NCBI RefSeq assembly: GCF_000315625.1
Contig: NW_005434668.1
Coordinates: forward strand, 423,063-464,218
DNA from: Guillardia theta CCMP2712
Taxonomy: Eukaryota; Cryptophyceae; Pyrenomonadales; Geminigeraceae
Length of the DNA: 41,156 nucleotides
Reading direction: 5' to 3'
Below the pieces are notes generated by a model. That model was not told where the DNA came from, did no database searches, and saw only the letters and a program-made list of their open reading frames with translations. A program made the position numbers and the translations under genes. This document shows, one piece after another, positions 29,702-40,374 of the stretch (within the stretch, counting starts at the first letter, position 1; each line of letters starts with the position of its first letter).

Positions 29702-30784
29702 TCACTTTATTTGCCTGTGCTTTGAGGCTGATTGCATTTTTGCATCGGCTGAAAATGTTTTGATGTTCCTTGTCAACGATTTGCGAGGGGTTGTTGCCTT
29801 TTTCAGAGTTTCATCCACCTTCTGAGAACTCCTCTGACTTGCCTCTCGCGCTTGGCTGAGCTTGAATGGAATCGCAGTCGTCAGCGGCTTGAGGCTTTTC
29901 TTGATCATAAATGGAGAGGGCGGCTTGTACCCGGTTCTGCTGGGGCTCTTGACTCCAAGTTGAGGAGGTTTCGAAGCGGTGGAGCTAGCCTTGGTTTCTG
30001 TCACCGAGCTCTTGCGATTGACCTTCACGGTCGTCTTTGAAACATCAGCAGCCTTGGAACTGGCGATCGAGCGCATCTTCTCAAACTGCCGCTGATGAAT
30101 CCTGTCGAAGTCTTTCACCGCGGGGTGCTTGGCCTTGACCGCCTGGCTCTCTCCTGGGAGATTCTTCTCCTTTCCTCCCGAGATAGTCGTAGATACAGTT
30201 GTCTTGGCCGCTGCTCGAGATTTGACCTCTGGTTGCGAAGTCCGGCGCCTCTTGCTGCTGCGCTCATCGACTGACTCGTCTGCCTTCCTTTTCTGCGAGG
30301 AATGACGTGGTTTCAGGCACTGGGACCTCGAGCTTGACTCGCGATGCTTGGATATGGAAGGCGACAGCTTACTCTTCTTGCCGGATGGAACTCCATTCGC
30401 AACCAACTCCTTGCTGCTATGTGACTTGCGATTAACTTCAGAAGCTCGCGGGGCAGCTTCAGCGAATTTCTCACTCTTGCGCGGGGTCTGGACCTGGCGT
30501 TTACCTGTACCAGGAGTTCGCACAGAGGATCTCCTAGGAGTTCGCGCAGAGGATCTCCTAGATTTGGGAGACGAGGCAGACTGCTGCCCTGCGGACGGCG
30601 ATGCTGAAGAGACTTGAGAGTTGGCGGATGCTGCATCAATGGCAGCCTGGTCATCTTGATTGGAGACATTGTCCAGGAGACCGGAGCTGGTCAGTGCCGA
30701 GAGGATGTCTTCGCTCTTCATGTTCGCTTTGATTCCATGCTTCTTTGCTAGCGCTTGCAGCTCACGCCGACTCAAACCTGCCAT
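29702..30784 (-). CDS. NuSAP-like (nucleolar and spindle-associated) basic protein
   Basis: A single uninterrupted exon encodes 360 residues from ATG 30784. The N-terminus is a SAP-type helix pair, LSRRELQALAKKHGIKANMK followed by SEDILSAL, matching the start of NUSAP family proteins, which bind DNA through this motif. The middle is long, basic and Ser/Pro-rich (TPRRSSVRTPGTGKRQ; SSQKRKADE; SSKRRRTS), as expected for a nuclear, phosphorylated, microtubule- or chromatin-binding protein. Near 235 is KDFDRIHQRQFEKMRSIASS, resembling the NUSAP segment around FKKMHEAEFKKMESI. The C-terminal part (PPSPFMIKKSLKPLT; ATTPRKSLTRN) fits a microtubule-binding region. Family assignment is by N-terminus and composition, so moderate. 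SR-rich low complexity could also arise in other SAP proteins. Confidence 0.65.
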   Translation of the reverse strand: MAGLSRRELQALAKKHGIKANMKSEDILSALTSSGLLDNVSNQDDQAAIDAASANSQVSSASPSAGQQSASSPKSRRSSARTPRRSSVRTPGTGKRQVQTPRKSEKFAEAAPRASEVNRKSHSSKELVANGVPSGKKSKLSPSISKHRESSSRSQCLKPRHSSQKRKADESVDERSSKRRRTSQPEVKSRAAAKTTVSTTISGGKEKNLPGESQAVKAKHPAVKDFDRIHQRQFEKMRSIASSKAADVSKTTVKVNRKSSVTETKASSTASKPPQLGVKSPSRTGYKPPSPFMIKKSLKPLTTAIPFKLSQAREASQRSSQKVDETLKKATTPRKSLTRNIKTFSADAKMQSASKHRQIK

Positions 30785-31903
30785 GCTAGCTCTTCCTGGA
30801 TCTGGTGATCAGACCTGGTGGGGTTATCTACGAGGGGGTGGGGTGTACACATTTTGTTTTGGACCGGGTGTCTGAATAGCACAAATAGTCTTAAAGTACC
30901 GGGTACATTTAAAATATACTTTCTTAACAAGGGTGGGGTTATTCGAATCAAGGGGTCCATCTGTCAGACTATGGCGTGCGGAACTTTTGAATTCAAATCA
31001 TCGAGTAAACAATTAGCTATTTTCAACTTGTCCGCCGCGCGCAACTTCTGCCGCGTGCCACGATGCCAGTCCGATCACGCCCCGGGCCCGGCCCGCCGCG
31101 GCGGCCGCGGGCCCCGGGTGACGGCAGTGATGCCGTCACGGGGGCCGGGTGACCGGCGGCGTACCGTACCGGCGGCGGCGCGGGGCCGCGATCATGGACC
31201 GGTCGCGGCGCCGGCCCTCCGAGCCTCCGGAGCCTCCGACTGGCATCCTTGCAGTACCGGGGCCGGGGTAAGCCGCGCCCGGGCCCGAGGGGGCAGCGCC
31301 ACCGCCCGAGGGCCTGCCAGGGTGGGCCACAGCCGGGCTGGGCAGTCACGCCGCAGCCTCCGCCCTCCCCCCCCCCCCCCGGCCCCCCGGCCCGCCCTCC
31401 CGGCTCCCCCCCGCCGGGCCGCCGGGGGGCGGCCCAGTGTGACTACTCACTCAAGGCTTTCAATCTATTATGGCAGTACGGTAGCGACCGCGGCCCGATC
31501 CGTCCGGCGATCATCGCGGCGGCCCGGCAGCGCCCACTGAGATGAGTGCTCAACCAAGTTAGCTCCTATAACAATTTAAATCTCAAATAGATCATTGGAA
31601 ACAGAATCTTGTTCTTTAATTTCAAGTTTATTGAATTATTATATTGAAATATTCAAATGATTTCGAGTTGGGATCTCGAAGGGTGGCAAGGAGGGAAAAG
31701 GGTACGGAGCTAAAACAAGGGGTAGGGGCAGGAAGAGGGTAAACCATATAGGCCAAAGACTGTCGAAATCATAAGAAAGACTCTATCAAAAAACGGTATA
31801 CATCGCCACTACTGCAGTAATGAAGAGGAGTGGATTTTCCATCCAGTGGGGTGGGGTGCACGCCGGCCAGGGTGGTGGGGTGGGAGCGGTAGGAGAGGCG
31901 ACG
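30785..31903. other. Head-to-head spacer with a GC-rich island, NuSAP-like / NUP50-like
   Basis: No gene is supported. It has GGGGTGGGGTGTAC-type G motifs next to the NuSAP-like start (30820-30950), a very GC-rich island (31035-31530), an AT-rich patch (31560-31680), then more GGGTA/GGGGTGGGG motifs (31700-31860) next to the NUP50-like start. Confidence 0.55.
31035..31530. repeat. Second GC-rich island with hairpins
   Basis: Very GC-rich against AT-rich flanks. GTGACGGCA-GTGA-TGCCGTCAC (31118-31139) is a perfect 9-bp stem with a 4-nt loop. GATGCCAGTC near 31063 recurs inverted as GACTGGCATC near 31238. No reading frame has convincing composition. It occupies the same kind of position, mid head-to-head spacer, as the island at 12325. 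Confidence 0.45.
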
Positions 31904-33900
31904 ATGAAGCGGACAGCGGAGAAGACGCTGACGCAGGACAACTGGCAGGAGGAGGAAGGAGAGGAAGGAGAAGAAGGACAGGTATGCTACCGCTCCCTCC
32001 TCCTCCTCCCCTCCCCTTCACTGCTCTCTTCCGACCTCACCTCATCCTTGAACCTGAACAGCTCGCCCTGCCCCGCCTCGCGGTATCCCGTGCTGCAGTA
32101 TCCTGGTCCCCTGTTCCTCCTCGCTGACACCCCCACCTCGGCCCTTCTCCCTCTTGTGTTTATGTACTTGCTGTGCATGCTCGCCACACCCATTTCACTC
32201 CTTGATGCGAGAGGGGAGGACGCGCTGGGTGGGGTCAAGGGGAGCGCGTGCAACGCGGTCGTTGGATCTTGAGGAGGAAGGAGAATTCGGTATCATGCAT
32301 GGGAGAAGAATTCTGATGGGAATCTTCGAGAGATGACTGCCCATCTAGTATGAGCATGGGATGAGGGGAGAAACATACGATTGCCACAAGATGGGCGGGG
32401 ATGAAATGCCGACCTTGTTGAAGCCATATTTTTCTGAAACCTTATTGAACAGGAGGCTGGAGAGTTCAAGCAAGCAGCTCCCGAGGAGCTTGCCAAGAGG
32501 AGAATAGTCAAAGCTAGGAGATCCGCCAACGGACCAGCAGTGCCTGATGCTGTCGCGGATAAAGTTGAGGAGGCGAAACCTGTTGCTAACTTCTCCTGGA
32601 CGACCCCAGGTACTGATGAGCTTCTTCCTTTCGCATGTCACTGAGATTGCTGAAACAGCTGCGGACAAGCCAGCAGAGGACAACAAGAAGAGTGAAGAGG
32701 TTGCCAATGAGAAGGAGGCGAAGGAGAATGGTGTGAAACCCACTGAGCAAAATGGTGAGAAAAGCAGCGAGAAGTCAGAGGAAAAAGGAGAGGCTGGAAA
32801 GGATGACTCTAAGGAGAAAGACGGAGAAAAGAAGGAGGGAGCAGGATCCCAGGAAGGAGGCGAGAAGAAGTCCCTGTTCAACTTCTCTGGTGGATTTTCC
32901 TTCGGGTCGGGCTCGGGGGGATCGAGCAAACCGTTCTCCTTCTCGGCAGGGTCGGGAACAGGGTCTGGATTCTCGTTCGGAACTTCTTCTGCGTTTTCCT
33001 CCGGCTTCACGTTCGGAACGGGAACAAAGATGGAGTCTTTTGCCAGCGTTGGAAGTCAAGGGTGGACGAGCAAGCAGAAGAAGGAGGAAGGAGAGGATGG
33101 CGAAGACGGAGAAGGCGGAGGAGAGGAGGACGCGCAGGCAGAGGTTGCTGTGAAGAAGTCGGACGCGATTGTCCAGCTCGACCTGGTGGAGACTTGCACA
33201 GGAGAGGAGGACGAGACGTGCGTGTTCCAAGTGCGAGCGAAGCTGTTCACGCTGATGACGCAGCCCAAGGAGAAGCCGTCGGAGGGGAAGGAGGGCAGCC
33301 CGAAGGAGGCGGAGAACAACGCTCCTTCTTGGACTGTGATGGGGATCGGCGATCTGAAGATCAACGTTCCCAAGGAGGGCGAGACGGACAAGTCGAAGAG
33401 GCCGAGGATCATCATGAGGCGGCAAAAGACTTTCCAGCTGTGCCTTAACACGTACCTGTTTGAGAACATGGTGTGCGATAAGGCTGGGCCCAAGGAGGTC
33501 CGATTTACGGTGAGTGGGGAGAGAGGAGGGGTGGAGCGCTGATCGGGGGACGTGGCGATGAGAGGATGGGAAGGATGCGATGAAGTGAAGGATGAAGTTC
33601 GGTTCAGAGTGTTGATGGGGGGAGGTTGGGGGGCGAGGATGAGGAGGAGTCAGAGGAGAAGGTGAAGAAGAAGGAGGTGGAGGTGAAGGAGGAGGAGGTG
33701 GTGGTGATGGTGAAGGAGGAGGAGGTGGTGGTGAAGGAGGAGGAGGATGAGGAGGAGGACTCGCTTGACTAGATATGCAGGGCATGAAGATTGACTCGGA
33801 GAAGGATCTAGCGACCTACCTAGTGCGCGTGAAGGAGGAGGAGGATGCAGACAAACTAATATCTCTAGTCCACAAGCACAAGTCTCACGGGAAGGAGTAG
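31904..33900 (+). CDS. NUP50: NUP50/Nup2-like nucleoporin with RanBP1-type domain
   Basis: Four exons in phase: 31904-31981, 32453-32609, 32659-33509 and 33781-33900 (401 residues). The N-terminus KRTAEKTLTQDNW followed by an acidic stretch matches the NUP50 amino-terminal motif that binds importin-alpha. The middle has FG repeats (FNFSGGFSFGSGSG; FSFSAGSG; FSFGTSSAF; FTFGTG; about residues 150-200). A Ran-binding domain spans about 246-395 (DAIVQLDLVETCTGEEDE; VFQVRAKLFTL; WTVMGIGDLKI; RIIMRRQKTFQLCLN; KEVRFT). NUP50 sits at the nuclear basket and helps recycle importin-alpha with Ran. An upstream in-frame ATG (31820) exists, but 31904 matches the family start. Intron 1 (471 nt) and intron 3 carry simple repeats. 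An AATAAA follows the stop. Confidence 0.85.
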
Positions 33901-33913
33901 CTGTAGCTTCGTG

Positions 33914-33919
33914 AATAAA
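33914..33919 (+). terminator. Poly(A) signal AATAAA
   Basis: Fourteen bases after the NUP50-like stop codon, within the 96-bp tail-to-tail gap. Confidence 0.6.
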
Positions 33920-33996
33920 TTCCTGTTACACTGCATCTCCTCCTCCTCCTCCTCTCCTCTTCCACTCCTCCTCCTCCTCCTCTCCCTCCTCCTCCC

Positions 33997-35747
33997 TCAC
34001 GGCGGGATGTACATGCTGCTGGAGGCGTTGTGCTCCCTCGAGATGGTCCAGCCCGAGAGATGAGGGGAGAGGGACTCGTTGGCAGAGATCTGCGACATGA
34101 TGAGACGACAAGGAAGGGGAGGGAAGGAGGAGGACGTGTAGCAATGGCTCCTGCTCTTCCTGCATGCTCGCCTGTGCGTGCTTGACCATGGCGACCTGTT
34201 GGTATATGAGAGGAGGAGGACGCAAGTGCTGCTACCTGCGAGACATTGGCGAAGGCCGCTTCGAGCTCTCTGAAACCCCATGGTGAAATGGAGAGAAAAG
34301 ACGTAGACGTGGAGGGTGAAGGAGAGGAGAGGAGAGGAGAGGAGAGGAGAGGAGAGGAGAGGAGAGGAGAGGAGAGGAGAGGAGAGGAGAGGAGAAGAGA
34401 GGGGAGGGGAGGGGAGGGGAGGGGAGGAGAGGAGAGGAGAGGAGAGGAGGATAGAGAGCAATGAGAGGATGGAAACAAGAGGGGAGGCAGATTGAGGTAC
34501 GAGGGGGTGAGCGAGGAAGGAGGAAGAGGAGCGGGTAGGAAAAGTAGAGATGAGCATGATCAGGGGAGAGGATCATCCTACCTGTAATGACGTTGAAGGA
34601 GATTGAAGTCTTGTTGCTGTTCGACATGATCAGAGGATGGTGGCGAAACAGAGGAGAGTGGAGGAGGTGGAGTTCAATGATGGATACAAGGGAAGGGAGG
34701 AAGAGGGCGACAGCGCGAACTAGGGGACAAACGAAGGGAGGAGAGGAGGTGGAGAAAGTGGGGGGAGGGGGGAGGGAGGAGGAAGAGGTGGTGGCGGGGT
34801 GTTGGTAGTGGAGGAGGAGGGGAAAGAGGAGGAGGAACGATGGAAGGGTTGAGGGACACAGGAGGATGAGAGAATTTCCACGTCACCAGCTGCCGGGCGT
34901 TGTGGTGGAGGAGGACGAGCTCCGCCTTCTTTTCTTCCACGCACTTGCCAGCTGAGCAGCAGATGCCGTCGATGATCGCGAGGCTGCACATCATCTCCTC
35001 CATCCTCTCTGCCTGCGGCACCACAGGGAATCTCATCCTCCTCCCCTGACGCGCAGGATCTCTTCCTACCTGCTGGTCCTCAAGGTGATGTGGAGGATGC
35101 TGCGGGCGACTCCTCCCTTCCTCTCTCACGTCTTGCGCTACTCGTTCTTGTGGTTGTGGAAGCACTGCTGGCAGGCGTTCTTCCCGCCTTCTCTGTTCCT
35201 GCCTGTTCCCTTCCCCTTCCTCGATTCCGTAATGCTTCTCCCTCTCCCTCTCCCTCTCCCTCTCCCTCTCCCTCTCCCTCTCCCTCTCCCTCTCCCTCTC
35301 CCTGTCTTGCTCCCTCTCCCTGTCTTGCTCCTCCTCCCCTATTTTCTGCCTGTCTCTCAGGTTGGACTCCCCTCGACTATTTCTATTCCTCTCCTCAACC
35401 TTCATCTCCACAGGCTCTGTCTGTGTTTCCTGCCAACTTGTGAGCAGCAAAGACTCGACCCCTCCACGTGCTCACTCGATCAGCAACAGCAGACAGCAAC
35501 TGACATCGATCGAGGTCCTGTCCGCGTCTTGTCGCCGCCTGTTTCTCAAGAGCTCCATTGGCAGGAGATGTCGGATGCTGGGTAGGCGCCAGGTGAGCTG
35601 CGGACTGGCAGCAGGCAGGTGGTACCCTAGCAAGGATGGGGGAGCTCTTGAGAGAGGTTTGCAGCTGAGAGGTTTCGATGATCGCGTGTGTGAGTGTTTG
35701 CCCGACCAGCTGGAGAGAACGAACATCACGAATAAAGTTGCCGTTGT

Positions 35748-35778
<31 letters not shown>

Positions 35779-37614
35779 CAAGGTGAAATGGACTTGATCG
35801 TCGTCATCACGTCAACATCTTTGTTGCGGACATCATCATCGTTATCATCATCACGAGCACCACCACCACCACCACCACCACCACCACCATCGTTGTCATC
35901 ATCATCATTGACAAAACAAGCACAAGCACAAGCACAAGCACAAGCACAAGCACAAGCACAAGCACAAGCACAAGCACAAGCACAAGAATTCTCACTTTTG
36001 TTAGTTGAGAGAACTCCCGTAAGCAATCGCGGAGGATTGATTTCTGTCGATCAGTTTCATCACAGATTTCATATCTCGTCGCAATCAACCTCAGAGTTGG
36101 GGTCGCTTGTCTCCTCCTTGGTATTCTTCTGAGATGAAGGTCAACCTCATTCAGACGCTAATCCTCCTCTCCTCCTCTCCCTTTCCCTTCCCTCCTCTCC
36201 TCTCCGCCTCCCGTCCTCCCGTCCTCCCTCCTCCTCCTCCTCGTCTTCCTCCTCGCCCTTCCTCCCTCCTCCTCCTCCCTCCTCCTCCTCCTCCTCCTCC
36301 TCCTCCTCCCTTCATGTCTCTTACCTCAACTTGATTCGCTAGCAGCTCCTGAAACAGCTCAAACATCTTCCGCCGCTCTGCTTCCATCGCCTCCTCCGCC
36401 TCCTCCCTCTGCTCCTGCATCCTCCTCCTCTCCCTCTCCCACTCGCTTTTGACCTCAATCAGCTCCCCTCCCTTCCCGTCCTCATCAGCAGAGCACAGCA
36501 GATTTCAGCCGGCACCTGAATCGCCAGCTCCCTTCGTGCCGCTTGCAGCAGGTTGAAGACTCGCTGAAGTGAGCCATTAGAGAGGGAAGAATGTGGAGAC
36601 TCTGAGGGGGGAGGGGGAGGGGCGTTGAGGGAGAAGAGGAGAAGTGGGAAGGAGCGGGAGAGGAGCACGGGAGGAGGTAGGAGAGGGAGAGGAGGGGAAA
36701 GGAGGAAGTAGGGAAAGGAAGAGGCAGGAGCGAGAGAAAGAGGAAGGGGGAAGGAGAAGAAAGGAAGGATGGGGAGAAGGAGGCAGACGACCACTCTTAC
36801 CTCCTTCTCTCTCTCAATCTCTTCCCTCATGTCCGCGACGCGGTTGGACATGTCAAGTCTCCTGGAGCACGAGAGCGACTCAGGGCAAGAGGAGCAGCTT
36901 CCCGTCGGGGGAAGGAGGACAAGGGCAGGCAGGCAAGAGGGAGGGACAAGCAGGAGCAAGAGCCGAACATCTTCTCGAAGGCAACGGCTGCTTCCAGGTT
37001 GCACCTCCTTGAGATCTCAAGTTTCTTCACCTGCACGCCACGAGGAACAAACTTAACATGAGTAATGGAGAGATCGTTCAGCTGTCTCTCTCTCCCTCGC
37101 TCGCTTCCTCCTCCTCCTCCCTCCTCCTCTTCACCTCGTTGTAGAGCTCGACCACAGCTCTCTCCTTTGACTCAGGCAGCAGAACCAGAAATTCCTTCAT
37201 CTTCCCCCTCAGATCCTGTCGGAGCTACGATGACAAGTCAGTGATCCCCTCGCCCTCTTTGACCTTCACCTCCTCGGTCAACTTCCTCTCGTTGTGCAGC
37301 TCCACTGTCAGGCGGGCTACCTCAGTCTCCAGCTCCCCCTTGCTGATCTGAAGCTTCTTGAGCAGATGAAGCAGCTCATGCTGCCTCGCTTCCAGCACGC
37401 CGTATCCCTCCTCCTCCTCCTCCTCCTCCTCCTCCTCCCCTTTCGCCTCCTGCATATCTGACCGCTCCTCGTTCCCCGCTGCTGCTTGTTCAGAGAAGGT
37501 CTCCGACAGCCTTCTGCGCCATCCCTCTCGCTCATGCTGAGCCTCCTGCTTGACATACGACAGCAGGTCTGTGTACTTGTTGTCCTCAGACTCCTGTATT
37601 GGGGACTTGAACAT
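33997..37614 (-). CDS. Coiled-coil protein of unknown family, about 15 exons
   Basis: Exons: 37614-37270, 37224-37135, 37030-36969, 36861-36801, 36563-36516, 36480-36325, 36128-36090, 35709-35626, 35577-35476, 35399-35070, 35012-34887, 34616-34582, 34269-34236, 34195-34136 and 34089-33997. They sum to 555 codons (554 residues). Most of it is charged helix (YTDLLSYVKQEAQHEREG; LRQDLRGKMKEFLVLLPESK; RLDMSNRVADMREEIEREKE; SEWERERRRMQEQREEAEEA; EKKAELVLLHHNARQLQQDF; RELEAAFANVSQVAMV). It ends LSGWTISREHNASSSMYIPP, which is not coiled coil. A CCCTCT hexamer in exon 10 encodes alternating Arg-Glu. No catalytic motif is seen; a structural, perhaps ciliary or cytoskeletal, role is only a guess. Exons 8-10 are less certain than the rest. 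The upstream limit (ATG 37614) is the first good ATG, but the frame is open further. Confidence 0.6.
34321..34450. repeat. (GGAGA)n pentanucleotide repeat in an intron
   Basis: About fifteen GGAGA units (34321-34394), then GGGGA variants and GGAGA again. It lies in the 312-nt intron between exons 34616-34582 and 34269-34236 of the coiled-coil gene. Frames through it are spurious. Confidence 0.9.
35238..35330. repeat. (CCCTCT)n hexamer, coding for Arg-Glu pairs on the minus strand
   Basis: About twelve hexamers plus variants; in frame on the minus strand within exon 10 of the coiled-coil gene. Confidence 0.8.
35752..35990. repeat. Compound simple repeats in an intron: AGC, CAC/ATC, (ACAAGC)12
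   Basis: Within the intron 36089-35710 of the coiled-coil gene there is an AGC run (about 35750-35776), CAC/ATC trinucleotide stretches (35835-35910) and twelve ACAAGC hexamers (35915-35986). Confidence 0.85.
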
Positions 37615-37798
37615 CCTTGAACACAACCTGAGATTCACTTGCAAGCGATTCGAGTCAACATGGACATCAAGACTATGCAAGCTCAGCTCCGAGTGCCTGC
37701 GCGAGTTACCATCAGTCTGTGTATCACAGGTTCATCTCCCAATGTATAACAGCCTTGCCTGAATGTGCTAACTCAACGCCGCTTTGCGGACTTCAGCG

Positions 37799-37910
<112 letters not shown>

Positions 37911-38175
37911 TCGCTTCCCTTCTCCTCCCTTCCCTCCCTTCCGCTTCACTGTTAGGACCCGCAGCATCATTGAAAGCATTTCATTGCCATCTTTCAAAAC
38001 TTTGAAAGGAAGGGATACCACCCCTCATTTTGATAATTAATTTGGGGGTGTCGGATCTGGGTAGCACTGTGATGTGGGAGTGAGCGGGGACGAGGGCTTG
38101 CCGCACGTGAAAGATGATGGCGAGGAAAAGGAGGAAAGCAAAGACAGGAAGTGGAGGAGGGAGAGAGGATAGGGT

Positions 38176-38236
38176 GAAGGGAGAGGAGAGGAGAGGAGAG
38201 GAGAGGAGAGGAGAGGAGAGGAGAGGAGAGGAGAGG
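38176..38236. repeat. (GGAGA)n pentanucleotide repeat
   Basis: About twelve units in the head-to-head spacer upstream of TRMT1. Confidence 0.9.
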
Positions 38237-38549
38237 GAAGAAGAGGAGAAACGAATGGGAGGGAAAGGGAGGAGCAGAGTAGAACAGAGCAAAGCATTGG
38301 GTGAGTGTAGGGCAATTTGCATGCAAGTCAGCAGAGGACAGCAAAGGAAGTGCATGTGTTGATTTCTCTTTCGTTGCCTCGTTTCTTAGGCCATTTCTGT
38401 TTGCAGGCAGAATATTTCCTTGCAAGCTTCGTTGGTTGATTGTTTTTGGTCCCGCTCGTCGTAGTTTGCGTCGAGCCGTAGGAGATGGCCTGAGAAAGCA
38501 CCTGCCTTGCTCCTACTTCCATCGCTCTGCGACACCACTTCCGCTAAAC

Positions 38550-40374
38550 ATGGACAAGACCGAAGACACGAACAAGGATCAGGAGCAGCAGGGGCTGGCG
38601 ACGCTCAAGGAGGGCAAGGCGGAGGTGCTGCACAAGCCGGGAGAAGCCTTCTACAACCCGGCCCAAGTGCAGAATCGAGACCTGTCGATAGCCGTGCTGA
38701 GGGAGTTCTTCAAGCTGAGAGACGAAGAGGCTGCGAGCAAGAAGAAGGATGGCAAGGAGGAGGAGAAGCATCAGAGGAGGGTGCTCGAGGGGCTCTCAGC
38801 CACGGGTCTGCGAGCCATCCGGTACGCCAAGGAGATCGAAGGGCTGACGGAGGTTGTCGCCAACGACTTCAGCGCTGCTGCTGTGGAGTCCATCGATAGG
38901 AACGTCAAGCACAACAAGGTGGAAGAGATCGTGAAGGCCTCGCACGCAGATGCCAGCCTGCTGATGCACAAGGCGAAGCAGGTCGAGAAGGACAAGTTCG
39001 ACGTCGTTGACCTCGACCCCTACGGCTCTGCCACTCCCTTCCTGGACGCGGCGGTGCAGGCGGTCAACGAGGGAGGGCTGCTAGCAGTCACATGCACTGA
39101 CCTCGCTGTTCTCTGCGGGAACCACTCGGAAGCATGCTTCGCCAAGTACGGCTGCACGTCGTTGCGAGGGAAACACTGCCACGAGCTTGCCATCCGCATC
39201 GTCCTCTCCTCCATTGAGTCGCATGCCAACCGCTACAAGCGGCACATCGTCCCCCTCCTTGGTGTCTACATGGACTTCTACGTGCGCGTCTTCGTGCGCG
39301 TCTACACCTCTGCGTCCGCCGTCAAGTGGAGTGCGAGCAAGCAGTCGATGGTCTTCCAGTGCACGGGCTGCGGGGCATACCACCTGCAGCCGCTGGGGAA
39401 GGTGGTGGAGCGAGGGAACAGCATCAAGTTCCTCCCCAGCCTTGGCCCACCTGTCGGCGAGCTCTGCGAGCTTTGCGGGTACAAGCACCAGCTGGGGGGG
39501 CCGATGTGGAGCCAACCTTACTTCCAGCCCGAGTTCGTGGGAAGGGTCCGAGCCCAGCTGTGGGGCGACCAGGCGGGCTTCGCGTCGTACAAGAGAGTTT
39601 GCGGGCTGCTGACGGCGCTGGAGGAGGAGCTGGTGGACCAGCCGCTCTTCTACGACCTGAGCGTGCTGGCGAGCCTGCTCAACGTCGTGTGCCCCTCCAA
39701 CGCAGCCTTCGCCGCGCCGCTGCTCAAGGCCGGGTACCGCCTGTCGCACTCGCACACCTCGCCCATGGCCATGAAGACGGACGCGCCGGTGGAGGCGCTG
39801 TGGGACATCATGAGGGGGTGGGTGAAGGATCACCCGGTGAAGAAGCTCAAGGAGGGCAGCCCGGGGTTTCGCCTCCTCCAGCAGGAGAGCAAGCACATCG
39901 TCGACCCCGACTTCACCGTCACTGCCGAGCAGAGGAAAGAGGACAAGGCGAGCAGGTCGACGCCCAAGTACATGCCGAACCCAACGCCTGACTGGGGCCG
40001 AAGCAGCGGGCGGCCGGGTACGCGCACGGGCAGGACAACTCGCTGGTGAAGAAGAGAGAGAGGAAGCAAGGGAAGAACGCGGAGAGGTGAATACAGACTT
40101 CCTTCTGACCCCTCCCTCCCTCCTCCTGCCTCCTCCCCTCCCTCCCTCCTCCTGCCTCCTCCCCTCCCTCCCTCCTCCCCTCCCTCCCCCATCCCATCTT
40201 GACCCTTACTCCTCCTTCCTCTTTTTCCTTCTCCCTGATCTCCCGCATGTCCTCTCGTGTGCTCACATGATCGGCAGAAAACGCAAGAGGGAGGAGGGCA
40301 AGGATGAGCAGGAGAATGAAGCGACGGAAGAAACGAAGGAGGAGGAGGAAGAGAAAGCTGCTGTAGGCGCGTAG
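38550..40374 (+). CDS. TRMT1: tRNA (guanine(26)-N2)-dimethyltransferase
   Basis: The Trm1 family makes N2,N2-dimethylguanosine at position 26 of many cytosolic and mitochondrial tRNAs using S-adenosylmethionine. Exon 1 is 38550-40086 and exon 2 is 40278-40374. Visible features: the N-terminal motif VLHKPGEAFYNPAQVQNRDL; SAM motif GLSATGLRAIRYA (about 80-92); VANDFSAAAVESI; the catalytic-type DVVDLDPYGS (about 153-162); CTDLAVLCG; the paired zinc-type cysteines CTGC (270) and CELC (306); and a Trm1 C-terminus (KTDAPVEALWDIMRGW; PNPTPDW). At the G-run 39994-39997 the frame breaks. One extra G would give GPKQRAAGYAHGQDNSL...KNAER, splice in phase to KRKREEGKDE and end at 40374 (544 residues). 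As written, the frame ends at 40049. ATG 38550 is the only in-frame ATG near the N-terminus; an open Arg-rich extension upstream may be a mitochondrial leader. Confidence 0.93.

Noticed and set aside
31136-31545. Pro/Arg/Gly-rich frames in the GC-rich island
   Set aside because: Several frames are open at once because GC-rich DNA lacks stop codons. No start context, splice continuity or domain is visible.
34582-34627. ATG at 34627 (MSNSNKTSISF...) as the start of a separate 76-residue gene
   Set aside because: That start needs a weak GAG acceptor at the next exon. Reading the same bases as QQDFNLLQRHY after ...GAACAG uses a canonical TTTCAG acceptor and continues the coiled coil on both sides, so these are internal exons of the larger gene.
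39081-39896. A 271-residue minus-strand frame over TRMT1
   Set aside because: Antisense to unambiguous TRMT1 motifs; His/Arg/Leu-rich composition from GC-rich codon complements.
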